From assembly GCF_910594005.1 (NCBI RefSeq), contig NC_057848.1, positions 51,911,616 through 51,975,615 on the forward strand: 64,000 bases of DNA, given 5' to 3'. Made by a program: the position numbers and the translations under genes. Source of the DNA: Cervus elaphus (taxonomy: Eukaryota > Chordata > Mammalia > Artiodactyla > Cervidae). The notes under the pieces were generated by a model. The model was not told the DNA's origin, searched no databases, and saw nothing but the letters and a program-made list of their open reading frames with translations. Positions 10,037 through 21,852 of the stretch are shown one piece after another. How positions within the stretch are numbered: the first letter of the stretch is position 1; the number at the start of each line of letters is the position of its first letter.

Positions 10037-10527
10037 AATAATGCAATATTGTATACTTGAAAGACACTGAGAGAATTCTCACCACACACACAAAAAGTAA
10101 CCATGTTAACTATGTGAAGTGAAGGGATGTGTTAATTATCTTGATCTTGGTATCATTCTACAATCATCACATTGTGCACTTTAAACATATACAATTATGT
10201 TTTTCAATTATTCCTCAGTAAAGTTGTTTTTTTTTTTTAAAGTCCTCAGCCTGCCTTTCGAGATCCCTTAGGACCTGGCTATTTACATGCTTTACAGTCA
10301 TTTTTTCCCACCACTCTCTGCCAGGCACTTTCTGGTCCTGTTCACCTGATTTCCTCATTGTCTCCTGCAGATATCACATTTGTTCCTGGTCCAAAGCTTT
10401 CTATTAGCAGCATCTCTCCTATTCCCTACCATCTCCCAACATGTATAACTGGCATGTCTTCTATTCTCCTCTGCTATCCAAGGTCAACCTTCAAGGCCTA
10501 GCTCAAGTCCCATTTCCTCCACTTCAT

Positions 10528-10694
10528 ATTTTTTAAGTATTTATTGAATTTGTTACAATATTGCTTCTGTTTTATGTTTTGGTTTTTTGGCCACAAGACA
10601 TATGGGATCTTAGCTCCCTGATCAGGGATCGAACCTGCACTCCCTGCATTAGAAGATGAAGTCTTCACTACTGGACTGCCAGGGAAGTCCCTCC
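10528..10694 (-). mobile_element. CHR-type tRNA-Glu SINE
   Basis: Antisense element ending CTGCCAGGGAAGTCCCT. TSD CCACTTCAT at 10519-10527 and 10695-10703. Confidence 0.88.
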
Positions 10695-10736
10695 CCACTT
10701 CATTTTTATCTAATAGCTTTATGAACTATTATTTGA

Positions 10737-10957
10737 AAGTGAAAGTAAAAGTGTTAGTCACTCAGTCATGTCTGACTCTTTGTAATCCCATGGACTGTAG
10801 CCTGCCAGGCTCCTCTGTCCATGGGATTCTCCAGGCAAGAATACTGCAGTGGGTAGCCATTCCCTTCTCCAGGGGACCTTCCAGACCCAGGAATTTAAAC
10901 CTGGGTCTCCCTCATTGTGGGCAGATTATTTACTGTCTAAGCCATGAGGGAAGCCCA
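10737..10957 (-). mobile_element. Bov-tA SINE
   Basis: Antisense Bov-A unit followed by the reverse tRNA-type head ending AGGGAAGCCC. ACTATTATTT at about 10725-10734 and 10961-10970 is the likely TSD. Confidence 0.9.
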
Positions 10958-11105
10958 TGCACTATTATTTAACTATTTACTAAATAAAGAATCTCAACTT
11001 CCAGGCTAGATTTTCAGCAACTTGAGATCAGGAATAGTATCTTGTAAGTCTTAATAGCTCCAGGGTACCTGGCATCTGACTGGACACAGAAAAAGTAAGT
11101 AGGTG

Positions 11106-11583
11106 TCAGTTGACTGAATCTGCCTGTCACGTTCAGTGTGGCTGTATGCCTGCAAGCAGTGCCAAAATGTACTCCCAGATTTTAGGGCAACAGAGAGAAA
11201 TCTCTGAAAAGTCCACCCCCTCTCTTCCCTACCTCCTTCCTATATGCCAAATTATTGTCTCCTTTATTTGTTCCACATCACTGGCAGGTAAGAAGGTAAC
11301 ATTTTGAGAGAACAACTTATATTATGGGCAGCAATGAAAGAGGAAATAATGTCACAGTTAACCCAAAAGTCATTTCATTTTGGATTTGAAATCCTTTCTA
11401 TGATTTTGAAGGCAGATGTGCTGTGAACTCATTAGGGTTTCCTGAATAGTGTTGAAATCATCTACAAGAACACAATGAGAAAGGGGCCAGGGGAGACCTG
11501 AGAACCCAGTGACTGATGAAGGAAGACTATCTAAGGAAGATAAATATTGCATAGATTGCCATGACAAAGGTAATGAAAAAAGC
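11106..11583. other. Single-copy DNA
   Basis: No gene, RNA or recognised repeat seen. Confidence 0.5.
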
Positions 11584-11594
11584 AAGTAATACAG

Positions 11595-11812
11595 GGATTT
11601 CCTGGTGGTCCCGTGGCTAAGATTTCATGCTCCCAATGCAGGGGGCCCAGGTTCCATCCCTGGTTAGGGAACTAGATCCCACATGCAATAACTAAGAATT
11701 TACATGCCACAGCTAAAGATCCCACATGCTGCGATGAAGATCCTGCATGCTGCAACTAAGCCCTGGCACAGCCAAATAAATAAATAGATTAAAAATAAAT
11801 ATTAAAAAAAAC
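11595..11812 (+). mobile_element. CHR-type tRNA-Glu SINE
   Basis: Full-length sense copy with the repeated ...GATCCCACATGC... body and AATAAATAAATAG tail. Perfect 11-bp TSD AAGTAATACAG at 11584-11594 and 11813-11823. Confidence 0.93.
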
Positions 11813-11936
11813 AAGTAATACAGAGACAGAGACCAAGGGAGGAAGAGAGAGAGAGAGACCTCCTAGTTATTGCATATTGCATGGTACTCATCAGACCATG
11901 AAGATCATTTTACAAAAGGACAACATCCACTATTTT

Positions 11937-12175
11937 TTTAGTGTTTATTGTCAGCCATTTTGCTAAGCTCTTTGCACAAATCAACTGATGTTAATCCACA
12001 CAATCCCTGTGAGATCGATGCTGCTATGGGCAGACCCATTTCCCTGATAAGGAAGCCGTGGCTCAGAAAAAGTTAAGGGATTTCTCCCAAGATTACACAG
12101 CTAGGAGCTGTTTGAGCTGGGATTTGAACCTACTATCTGAAGGCCATATTCTTAACTTCTACCCTTTAGACCCTT
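11937..12175 (-). mobile_element. MIR SINE
   Basis: Antisense MIR: TAAGCTCTTTGCACAAATC, then GATAAGGAAGCCGTGGCTCA and the GATTTGAACC block near 12122. Confidence 0.75.
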
Positions 12176-13039
12176 TAGATCCAGCCCTTCTCCTTGTTTT
12201 GGTAAATCTTGGATATAAAGATCTGTAGCAGATCCTGGAAATTTGGAAAGCCAGAAAGTTACTATTCAGTGCTCATCCACATTCAGACACCTGGTGACCT
12301 CCTGCCGTGTGACTTCCCTCTGGCTACCAGAGCACCTCATCAGACTGGGAAAAAAAATCCCAGCCTTGTTCTTCCAACAAAGTACATGTACTCGTTCTAT
12401 ATTTTGGGCCCTTAATTCCACAGCCTGCAGGATGGCAATGAATGTAATGAAATAATCAAATCCTGTTACCAGGTAACTAATGGGTTACCCCTCCCTGGTA
12501 ATATAAAGCTTTAGCTCCATTAAAAGAGAAAACCCCTAAAGAGGAAATCTAATGACAAGAATTTGGACACCTTGGCAGGCCCACCGGGAAAAAGGTTTGA
12601 AGCCAAAAGACCTTTACCTGCCCCTCCTCTCATGTCTGTTTTTCCTTCTGGGTTTGACGTGTGCCTTAAACACATCATTGCTCGCACTTATTCAACTACC
12701 ATCGGTAGAACAAAATGTGGCTTTAAAAAAAATCTAATGAAGTTTCCAAATCTCAATTAAAAGCAACATCTCTCCATCCATCTATTTATCCCTGCCAAGC
12801 GTTTGTGTTTTGAAGCTGGAAGTTCCATTATCTGAAATTTGCAGGCAATTACTAGGTCTAGTAATTCCCAAGATGTGAGCATTTTTCCAAGTCTAAAGTG
12901 AAAAGTGGTTTTCAGTAAACGTGTGTGTGTGTGCATGCATGCTTTAAGAAGTCTGTTTAGAAAAGAAAGGTGTGATGAAGACAGGTGGGGGAAGGGCCAG
13001 AGGGAATCATATCGGGTCATTTATTTGTCTTATTTGACA
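12176..13039. other. Single-copy DNA
   Basis: No interspersed repeat recognised. Short GT run at about 12921-12933. Small frames exist but none resembles a known protein. Confidence 0.45.
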
Positions 13040-13560
13040 TTGGGAACTCCGGAAGTGTTAATAAGCAGCGCCTCCATGTCCCAGGGGAAGCTTTCGGATT
13101 TACAGCTTTAAACAACCATTCATCCTCATTTTGGCACAAAGTCAAACCAAAATTTGTTGCAGTTTATAATGCTTGTTAACGAAGAACATCAAAAATTAAT
13201 GCTCATTAGGGTGCTCATTAATATGCACGGTGCTCACCAGTTTGACTTAATTAAGCAAAGCACCACTTGACGATAATAGTGTGGTCCAGCCTAGAGAGAA
13301 GACTGTTCGGGGCTGAAGGGCATTCCCGTGGGACAGCATTAGCAGCACTGCAGGGCGAGGTGCCTGCCTGCCTCCTCCTGAGATTATTCCTGTTAGAAAA
13401 CAGGAAGCTCTAAAAGAGCAAGTGACTGTAGCCCCTGCTGGGCTGTCTGATTCCACACTTTAGTTTTCCTGATCCAAGACGTTATTTGCAGAGATGACTG
13501 GAATTGACGTCAATGGTACAATCAGATCTTGGTCAAGAAAAAGACCCCTAAAGAGAGAAA
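13040..13560. promoter_or_regulatory. Candidate conserved enhancer with homeodomain and CRE-like motifs
   Basis: Repeat-free block with two GCTCATTA motifs (13201-13208, 13213-13220) exactly 12 bp apart, an overlapping TTAATATGCA-type POU-like site, a CTTAATTAAG palindrome (13246-13255), and the 12-bp palindrome ATTGACGTCAAT (13503-13514) with a perfect CRE core. Such clusters are typical of developmental enhancers, but function is inferred from motifs alone. Confidence 0.35.
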
Positions 13561-13959
13561 GAGGCTCAAGAACTTAGGCTCAAGACACAAGATTGGGGGC
13601 AGGGAGGGGGAGGGGGAAAAGGAGAATAGTAAGAGAAGGTAACCCTCCAAAAAGACAGCAAAGTAAACAAAAGAAAGTAGTGAGCAAGGGAGCGAGTGAG
13701 ACCAATATCCAGATACTGTCATATTCCAAAGCAGAGGACACACAGGTGGGGAATTACTATTTGTGTGAGGTTTTGCTGATTTTTTTTTCCTTAGTCAATT
13801 TGAGGTTTCTGAGTCTGTTCTGTTCGGGGTCATTTCAAAATCATTAATTCCAATGGGTCACTGTAGATAAAAACAAATAATTGAGCTCTAGAACATATAG
13901 CCAGAGCTTTTCCAGAAAATCTTGAACCTAAAACAGAAGTAGGAAGCAATGGAGCAAAT
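13561..13959. other. Purine-rich single-copy DNA
   Basis: Strong G/A bias at about 13585-13640 on the + strand (GGGGGCAGGGAGGGGGAGGG), then ordinary sequence. No gene seen. Confidence 0.5.
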
Positions 13960-14085
13960 GAGAGTGAGACAGGGGAATTTGAATCCCAGCTCTACTACTT
14001 AGGATGTAAATGGAGGAACTTGGAGAAGCCACTTCATGTTGCCAAGGCTCAGTTTCCTCATCTGTAAACTATGAGGGTGAACTAT
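13960..14085 (+). mobile_element. MIR SINE fragment
   Basis: Sense MIR core: TTTGAATCCCAGCTCTACTA and CAGTTTCCTCATCTGTAAAC. Confidence 0.8.
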
Positions 14086-15389
14086 ATGAAATTGCCATTT
14101 CATTTTTGAAGATCAGAATGTTCAAATATCAACAATTTCATATGGTTCAATGTAATAAAAAGATTAAGCCAAATAGTATATTTTAAGACAAGTTTAAACT
14201 GTAAAATGCCAAAGATCATTTATGATCAGTCGTTAACTGTTGCTACTTTAAAAATATGCATATAGATTATATTATGCTTCACCAATAAGAGTGGCTAAAT
14301 CAAATCAAACTTCTTTCCCAAACGTGGCCAAAGGCCTTCCTGACTCAAGATTCAAGATTAGGATAGCCACAGCCCAGGTCTATCACTGTGAACCAATATT
14401 ATTGACACAGTTTAAGATAATTTTTAAATGTCCTGCTTTACTCTGATAGATATTTAACAGAAAGTGACCAAATTACTTCCCAAGTGGGTCGATACATGTG
14501 TATAGGTGCCTATACACACCCGTCAGCCATCTTCCTATCTCTGTTCAAATTGACCCAAAGCTGTATTGCGGAAAAATTAGTACAGAGTTGTACAAGAAGT
14601 ATTCATAATGGCATCATGTCAGAGAATTAATTATACCAAGTCCAAGTACTCCGTAAGAGAGAAGGCAGGACAGTGAAGCAAGGAATTTTACTAGCAATTA
14701 TGCAGGTTCTAGAAATCACAGCAGGCAATGGATCTGGGTCAAGCAGCCCAGGCAAGAGAGCGTCAGAGCAAAAGGGAACAGAGAAGGTGGGGGAAACTAG
14801 TGGGGCAGAAGCCTAATAAGCAAGCAATAACCAAGAGGTCACAGATGATTGAAGCCAGAATAAAACAGAAACTGGGGGCTCTGTAAAAGGGAGAAATTGG
14901 AAGGAAGACAAGTAACCAAATATCTAGAAACTGAGAGATACAGTATGACAAAGTACAACTCAAACAAAATAGGAATGTCAATTTGGGGGGAGGATCTAAT
15001 TTAATGGGACAAAACAGTGTCTTGTCTCTCATCTCAGGAGACTGTTGGGCTTACTGTGGAGGCAGGCATTACCACACTGGGGCTTACACGGTGAAACAGT
15101 CAAAATATGAGACTGGAGTCAAGACAGAGAGGGTTAAACAAAGGACCATTTCTGATAAAGGGAGGGAGGTTATTGATGGGCGAGAGGGCTCTCTTGCAGT
15201 GAAAGGAAAGCATCTGCATTAGAGGAAGTACACAGAAAGCCTGCACCTATACACACATCTCTGCCAATCAAACTGTGAAGATTTGGAATCTCTCTGAAGA
15301 GCAGAGTATGATTGTATTGTATTAGAATAATTTACCATTCAACCCAGATAAGAAGCAAATGGCATATTGTACTGGGCACACATCTCTCA
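14086..15389. other. Single-copy DNA
   Basis: No gene or recognised repeat. 14640-15230 is purine-rich on the + strand. Confidence 0.45.
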
Positions 15390-15960
15390 GAGAGATAACG
15401 CCGCCACCTTTGATGGGGGCATTGTATTGTGTCTGTCCAGCAGGCAATCTGGGTCTTTTTCTTCCTTCCTAAGTCTGAGCTTCATTCTCAAACAAACTGA
15501 CGGCAGGGAATTTCAGTAATGACTTGACACCCTGCTCTATCTAGCCTTTTACTGCTCTGAAACAATTCCCTCTTTGGGCTCTTTGTTCCGACACGTATTA
15601 GCCTGAGTCTACATTTGCAGGTTTGCGTTGTTTCTTCATTCGTACACAGCATTCTCCAAACTTGGGATTTTTGTTCACTGCATCGTCTTCCGGCTCATTA
15701 ATGTAAATAATAAAGAACCTGGTTTCCGATGCCGTTCCCGTTCAGAGCTATATTAATAATTCATTGCCAGCTTGACAGAGTCCTTTTGGCAGCTGCTTTG
15801 TTCAAGGCTTGGCTCCTCACAGTGGCGATAGGTCAATTGTCTTCTGGTGAAATTGAACCAGAGGGCCTGAGAAGGGCATTCGTATTCCCCACGTGTGACC
15901 ATGGGGGATTAATGGGGTGGGGGGAAATGCACCGAGTCCACTTCTAAAGTCCCCTCTGGA
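15390..15960. promoter_or_regulatory. Candidate conserved noncoding element
   Basis: Repeat-free and comparatively rich in retained CpG (for example around 15400-15410 and 15725-15745). It has GCTCATTA followed by ATGTAAAT at 15693-15706, the same octamer as twice in 13200-13220, and a CACGTG E-box at 15890-15895. Motif-based inference only. Confidence 0.3.
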
Positions 15961-16595
15961 GACTGAGCCTCTTATTCCCGTGTTCTTTCAGAATCTGTTC
16001 TTTTTAGCATGAATTATGAAGACAATGAGCTCAGTGCCAAAGTGTAGGAGCTGAATTCCCAGTTACACACAGAGAATGAAGTCTGTTTGTCAGTCAAGAT
16101 ACCTTTTCTTTTTCTTGGAGCAGAGAAGCCATGATCTAGTGAGGTCATCTCAGAGCAGCACTTGAGGCATGCAATAGCTTACGTAGCATCTTGTGCATAG
16201 TAGGTGTTTGCATTTCTGACTTTATTATAGTATCTGGCTGGGGCCAACATTCCAGGGACAAGGATCGGTGGGGTAATACCCATCCAAATCTTCACCAGCC
16301 CCCTTTTCCATCTGATAGTCCTCTTGAATATTGAGGGAAACATGTTAGTCTAATATAGAAAATTGAAGTTTTGAAAAACCATAGACAGGGGCATGTAAGA
16401 GAATCAGTTATAGACTGAAAATAATGGGCTATGTGACACCAGGTGACAACCCTCTGGACAGACAGAAGTGACCCTTTGCCACGTGATGCCAACCAAGGAG
16501 GCGGTCAATCACCTGTGAAGTACAGTGTGAGGAAGAAGCAGGATGGGGAAAAGCTAATGGGGGTTTTGAGTGATCAGAGAGCAGCATCCAGTCCC
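15961..16595. other. Single-copy DNA
   Basis: No gene or recognised repeat seen. Confidence 0.45.
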
Positions 16596-16609
16596 AAAGT
16601 GTTCAGGGA

Positions 16610-16742
16610 GGGACTTCCTTGTGGTCCAGTGGTTAAGACTCTACCCTTCCACTGTAGAGGGTGTGGGTTCGATCCCTGGTGGGGGAACTAGGGTCTCTCA
16701 CGCTGTGCAGTGTGCCCCCAAGTTAAAAACAACAACAACAAC
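16610..16742 (+). mobile_element. CHR-type tRNA-Glu SINE
   Basis: Short sense copy with an (AAC)n tail. AAAGTGTTCAGGGA (16596-16609) and AAAGTATTCAGGGA (16743-16756) are its 14-bp TSD with one mismatch. Confidence 0.92.
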
Positions 16743-16935
16743 AAAGTATTCAGGGAAGAGGAAGTCATCCTGTCAGGGCAGTCTCCAGGAGCTGTCCTGG
16801 AAAAGCAACGTGCACTGACTCTGAATACAGAACTGGGAATTGGTTTTAAGATGGCCACCCAAGGCTTTCCAGTCAGCCCAAACCATTCTTTGTTACCTGG
16901 GTGAATGAGAATCCACCTCTGAGTATATAAAATAG

Positions 16936-16976
16936 AAACAAGAAGTAAAAAAAAAAAAAAAAAAAACAAGAAGTAA
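16936..16976 (+). repeat. Tail-only insertion: 13-bp duplication around a poly(A) tract
   Basis: AAACAAGAAGTAA at 16936-16948 and 16964-16976 flank an uninterrupted A tract of about 15, with no element body. The duplicated site begins with AAA, consistent with L1-type cleavage. Confidence 0.7.
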
Positions 16977-17284
16977 GACTGAGTGCTAACCACTAGAATC
17001 AAATTCATACAAACTAGAAGATAGAGGTGAAAACGCAGTTCCTTGAATGATGTGTGTTTAGGGAGAAGAGGTGCTGCAGGATCTAGCCCTGTAACAAGGT
17101 TCTCATCCTGACAGCATCATTTCCCCAACAGTCTCATCAGTCCCTTTTATGCCCCTTCCCTTCAAAGCATTCCAAATCCTGCTCTCTACTAGGTGGAGGG
17201 GATGATAGTATGATTAGGTTAAAAAAGTTCACTAGAAAGAGTCACACATCCCCCAAATAAATGGAACACCCTTTGCTATGAGAG
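16977..17284. other. Single-copy DNA
   Basis: No gene or recognised repeat. Confidence 0.45.
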
Positions 17285-17540
17285 TCAGCATAATTTAACG
17301 GTTAAGAGCACAGACTCTGGAGCCAGCCTGCCTGGGTTTGCAGTCCTGGCTCTGTCATTCATTGGCTGTGAGTTTTTGGACCTCTCTCTCTCTCTCTCTG
17401 TTTCCTCATCTCTAAAATTGGGAGACTAAAATTAGTGCCTGCCTCATAGGGTTGTTACAAGGAATAACTATAGTAGTTAACATCTCTAAGGCCCTCAGTG
17501 CCTAGCATACAGTCAATGCCACATAAGTGCCTATTAAATA
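17285..17540 (+). mobile_element. MIR SINE with internal CT microsatellite
   Basis: Near-complete MIR: TTAAGAGCACAGACTCTGGA, TGCCTCATAGGGTTGTTAC and a 3' AATAAAG. A (CT)n expansion at about 17382-17400 replaces part of the core. Confidence 0.9.
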
Positions 17541-17565
17541 AAGTTAATTTATTAAACATTTCTTT

Positions 17566-17682
17566 GGGGACTTCTCTGGTAGTCGAGTGGCTAAGACTCT
17601 GTCCTTCCACTTTAGAAAGTGCAGGTTCAATCCCCAGTCAGGGAAGTTCTGCATACTTCGAGGTGTGCCCCCCCAAAAAAAT
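17566..17682 (+). mobile_element. CHR-type tRNA-Glu SINE
   Basis: GGGACTTCTCTGGTAGTCGA through GTGTGCCCCCCC, with a short A tail. Confidence 0.85.
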
Positions 17683-17689
17683 TGCTTTT

Positions 17690-18920
17690 GAAAATTCTTA
17701 AAGGATGATCTTTAATGATGGGATTTAAGTAACTATAAGAAAAACATTTTGGAAGTACTTCTCATATCACATTGCAAGGATAAACATCTACCACTAACAA
17801 GACCTTAAAATCCTTAGAAACCTATTCATCCAGGATAGATTGACTGCCCATCACAGTCCACTTTCAATGATTCTTTTGTCATCCAGTGAACACATCCAGG
17901 ACACAAGCTAAAAAGCAAAATCTATGGCTTCTATGCCTCCACATCTCCAGACCTTTGCCTCTTGTCTGCCTTTGCAATGTGCTTTCAAGCTAAACACAGA
18001 GCAGATTCAGCCCCATTAACAGTGCTGCAGACAACAGCTGAGGCTCATTGCTTGGCAACCTCCAGCCTTCTACTCACCTTCCTGCTTCCTGCTGAATCAA
18101 CTCATGCTCCAACCCAGGTGGTTAAGGATGTGTCAGTAGGTCACCAGCATGGATCAATCTTTCACAGTGTAGGGCTGTGAAAGAAGGGAGGATGTAAATG
18201 AACTAGACATCAGTCCTTGTTTGTAGAAAGTGACCAGTCCAACAGGAAACAAAACCCAATCCTACATGAAAAGATTTTGCCTCATACATAATGAGGCTCC
18301 CAGTGGGCAGCCTGAAACCAAATGGATAGCTATAAGAAGCTATTGCTTCATTGTGACCTGAGCAAAGATCAAAGAATGATGAAATTGATGGGATTTTAAT
18401 ACTTCTGGTTCAGTCCTAAGTTGAAAAATCTTATGAGAAGCAGGAACCTAGTAGAGCACTCTGGGAATCAGGACTTTAGAAATATTTTGCTCCCACCCCT
18501 CGACAAAAACAGATGACTGGCAGAAACAGGCACAAAACTAGATTATTCACATTTTGAAGACCTTCATTTGGCAAGCATTTTGGATATAGATATTAAATCA
18601 GGTTTAACGTGAAACAAAATTGAGTCACCCTTTTCATCTTTACTTTGTTTCCATACCTTTGTTTGTCATATTTCTAGTACCCTCATATTGATCCCTGGCT
18701 AAGAGTCCTATTCACCTAAATTTGTCATCTCAGAGAAACCTGACTTTTCCCATCACTGACCCATGTATTGAGTCAATGCATTCCCCTACTCTCCCCATTT
18801 ACTCCCCCTAATCTAGCCTATATCTTATTCTTTTGTAATCTGCTTCCTAAAGTATTAGCAATTTAATAAACAAAACTTTGTTGCAGTATCCCAGGCTGAA
18901 AATCAATGTGTTATCCTATT
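17690..18920. other. Single-copy DNA
   Basis: No gene or repeat recognised over about 1.2 kb. ATAAAC near 18865 is not tied to any transcript signal. Confidence 0.45.
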
Positions 18921-19325
18921 TGGTATGGTGGAGACTGTTAACTGTCGTCCAAAATCTGCCATTTTTTTTTCCCGGTAACATGACTAGACTGCATTTCCCA
19001 GCCTTGCTTACAATTAAATGTGACCATGTGATTGAATCTGACCAATGACATGTGAGAATCACTTCTAGGTGTCACCTCCAGGCCAAAGCTTTTAAGAAAA
19101 GAGTTTGACTCTTCAGGTGCACTTTTTTATTGCACCAGCTGAGAGTAGGTACTAGTGAGGCCTTGGGGGATTGAGGGGCCACAAGATGGGAAAAAGTCTC
19201 TAAACAACTGTGAGGAGAAACATTTTACCTTCCTGAAAATTCATACAGAGTGCTGTGTTGAGATATTACATATTTGGTTTTAGTCATTACCACAGAATAG
19301 CCTAACCTAGCCTTACTAAGATACC
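18921..19325 (+). mobile_element. Ancient mammalian interspersed repeat, probably LTR-like
   Basis: Contains blocks I associate with old mammalian repeats (TGCATTTCCCAGCCTTGC, TGTGACCATGTGATTGA, ending CATAATAGCC-type sequence CAGAATAGCCTAACCTAGCC). I cannot name the family. Confidence 0.4.
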
Positions 19326-21372
19326 TGAAATATATGCATTTTTACAGATGTCTGCTATACACAAAATCCCCTAACTCGTAGATCTGAATCTCTGATAGCA
19401 AGAGATTTCACAAATCACTGATAGAGATTTGGGGGTTGGAGCTTCTGGCAGTACTCATCATATCATCTACAAAGACAAATCATAGATGGATTCAACCACA
19501 GAGGATGATGAAAGAGGAAGCTGGATCAAAGGTACTAAAGGAATGTGACCGGAATGCAGAGACTGGCCTCAGCGAAGACAGTTGGGATTTCCAGGGTGGG
19601 GTCTGCAGCTGTAAACAATGGTTAGAAGGAGGAGATCGAACCCAGCAACAAGAAATTCTAGAAAGGTTCTAACCCAGAAGTCAACCACCATAGTGTCTGT
19701 CAACATGATGACTTGTCCATATCTTGCCAATTGATAGAATATCAAGGAGTGGGCTGGAGCAAAGTCTAGGGAGAGAAGATGGGCAGGAGATAGGCAAGGT
19801 TCAGGGTGGGGGCCCATCTCTAGAGGGGGATGAGGGAGAATCACTGGATAAACTGTAGAATGAGAGATGAAACCAAAAATGAGGAGCACTGCAATCTGGG
19901 GGTGGACTGAATGCATAAAACTCAGTGCTTCAAGCTCCATTAAAGAGGTCTGAGGTTGGTGGTACATCATTTTCTGACATTTTAAAAACTGATCTAGGAA
20001 TAGGATTGGGAATGTCTGGGCTGCAAGTGGGACCCATCAATGAGGACCACAGCACTACAGAAAGCAAAGACAAAGGGAATGAGGGAGGAACTGACAGTTC
20101 GAAGATCCAGGTTTTACCTAATATCAGTGCTGGCCAAAAAGTCTTCATATTCATCACAAAGGTATGGCTAATGTCAAATCATGGGTGACCAATTAAAATT
20201 GCGTAACATCGTCTTCATTAAATCGGTACCACTAAAGACAGAATTATTAGCACATGTAAGTATGCATGACCAGTACCTCTCTCACTGATCAGTGAGCAAA
20301 TCCTCTTTGTCCTTGCAAGATTCCACATGAGCCAGATTCAGGGAATTATCCAGCTAATATTGACCATAGCCAGAGTTGGGTAGAAACTTCAAAAAAAAAA
20401 AAAAAAAAAGGCTTTTGGTCTCATTTTGCAATAGTGATCATTTTCTGACATTGGACTGTTTGTTGTACATTTATTATCTATCTCCCTCTGAGCCCTTTCA
20501 CAGCAGCTAAAGTACTCCCTCTGATGGTCTCTAGGATTCACTCACAACTAACAACAGGGCATTGTTCTGTTGGATTTTTCCTTGCAACGGCTTCTAACAA
20601 TCCCCAAAGCCAGGACCCTGACAGCATTTAGTTCAAGCTTTGATTTAGCCCTGTGGGTCCTTTTTTTGAGAAAAAAAAAAAAAGAAAGATACTGGTATGA
20701 TCTGTATTAGAAGTTGGAAAACATACACATATACAAATGTATGATGTACATATAACATGCATAATTTAGCAACTTCGCTCTCCGTGATTCTAAAAGAACT
20801 TTGCTTACAGAACACTTTGCAAAATTCAAATCAATTTTAAAATGCTGTCTTGCCAATTTGGAGTGGGGTAATATCAGCAGTGCCTTAAGGAGGAAAGGGA
20901 ATTGCAGTATCCAATCATCTTAATAAGGACGTGGACTGCACAGGGTGAAGTGGACAGCAAAGGCCAGACCCATTACGCAGAGCCCTAAGTTCCAGTCATT
21001 CACATCAAAGAGGTTGTGAGTGCCAGGAAAAGAACTTATGGGCGTCTCCCCTCGAGCAGTCAGAATTGTAAAGCTTCTTTGATTCCCACCCCCAACAACC
21101 CTTCCCCACTCATCAGGGCTTATTCATCTTTGCTCTATGCCATGCCTTCTTTCTACCTTACCCCTGAGCTTGTGGTTCCTGTCCGATCCCTAAGCTGAGC
21201 CCCATAGTCTCTTCCTGCTTTGATCCATAACCATACTTCACTCCACCACAGAAAACTAGCAACAAGAACAATAGCCCTCCCCCTGGACACTGCAGCAATG
21301 CTCTAAGTTTAAAACAACAATTTTCAAAAACCAGTTTACAAAATAGTCCTGGGCTGTGCTGAAGTCTCACTG
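19326..21372. other. Single-copy DNA with two poly(A) runs
   Basis: About 2 kb with no recognised repeat or gene. A runs at about 20391-20409 and 20672-20684; neither has duplicated flanks. TTTTTTTGAGAAAAAAA at 20664 is a small hairpin. Confidence 0.45.
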
Positions 21373-21512
21373 ATGTATATATACATATACATATATATAT
21401 ATGTGTGTTTGTATACATACATATATGTGTGTACATATATGTATCCATGTGCACATGTGTGTATATGTGTGTATGTATACATATATGTATATATATATGT
21501 GTGTGTATATAT
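21373..21512. repeat. TA/TG/CA microsatellite
   Basis: Alternating purine-pyrimidine tract of mixed ATAT, ACAT and GTGT units, largely self-complementary. Likely polymorphic and able to form cruciform or Z-DNA. Confidence 0.9.
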
Positions 21513-21850
21513 TTTTTTTATAAAATTAGAAAAATAAGGTCAGTGTAATGAGAGGTCCTCATAAGCTAAATGTATGCAAATAAAAGGACTTTCCTTTATT
21601 CCATGATCGCTCCTTCTTATTTTCACTGTGTGGGGAGGGGAACATTAAACTGTCCGTTCTTTAATTTCCCTAAATATCATGGTGATATTAATTGGTGGTT
21701 GAAATTCAGCTTGGAATTTTTATTTTGGTTGTGTGTTGGTGTGTTGTTGTTTTTGCTATTGTTGTTTTTATTTCACAAAAATAAACTACATAGGAGAGAG
21801 AGATAAGAGATAAAGACAAAAACAATAACTAGTTTAGCAAATTAGCTCCT
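21513..21850. other. Single-copy AT-rich DNA
   Basis: No gene. Includes an octamer-like ATGCAAATAAAA near 21574 and short T/G-rich tracts near 21725-21770. Confidence 0.45.
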
Positions 21851-21852
21851 TG

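Larger units (their letters stand above)
9000..10238 (+). mobile_element. L1M LINE 3' end inside L2
   Basis: ORF2 C-terminal and 3'UTR sequence starts with ATGACAAGTGTTGGCGAGAA and contains ACCCAGCAATCCCACTCCTG. AAAGTCCACAGCCT (8986-8999) and AAAGTCCTCAGCCT (10239-10252) flank it, a 14-bp TSD with one mismatch. It is interrupted by two CHR SINEs. It ends in a T run, not the usual A tail. Confidence 0.8.
8871..11105 (+). mobile_element. L2 LINE, interrupted by three insertions
   Basis: L2-like pieces at about 8871-8985, 10253-10518, 10704-10723 and 10971-11105, ending with a 3'-end-like block (GTACCTGGCATCTGACTGG). They are separated by an L1M, an antisense CHR SINE and an antisense Bov-tA, each with its own TSD. 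Confidence 0.6.

Noticed and set aside
20391..20409. Poly(A) run considered as another tail-only insertion
   Set aside because: The flanks (GAAACTTC and GGCTTTTG) are not duplicated.
21373..21512. Alternating repeat considered as a CRISPR-like or regulatory array
   Set aside because: It is a simple mixed microsatellite without spacers, in a mammalian genome.
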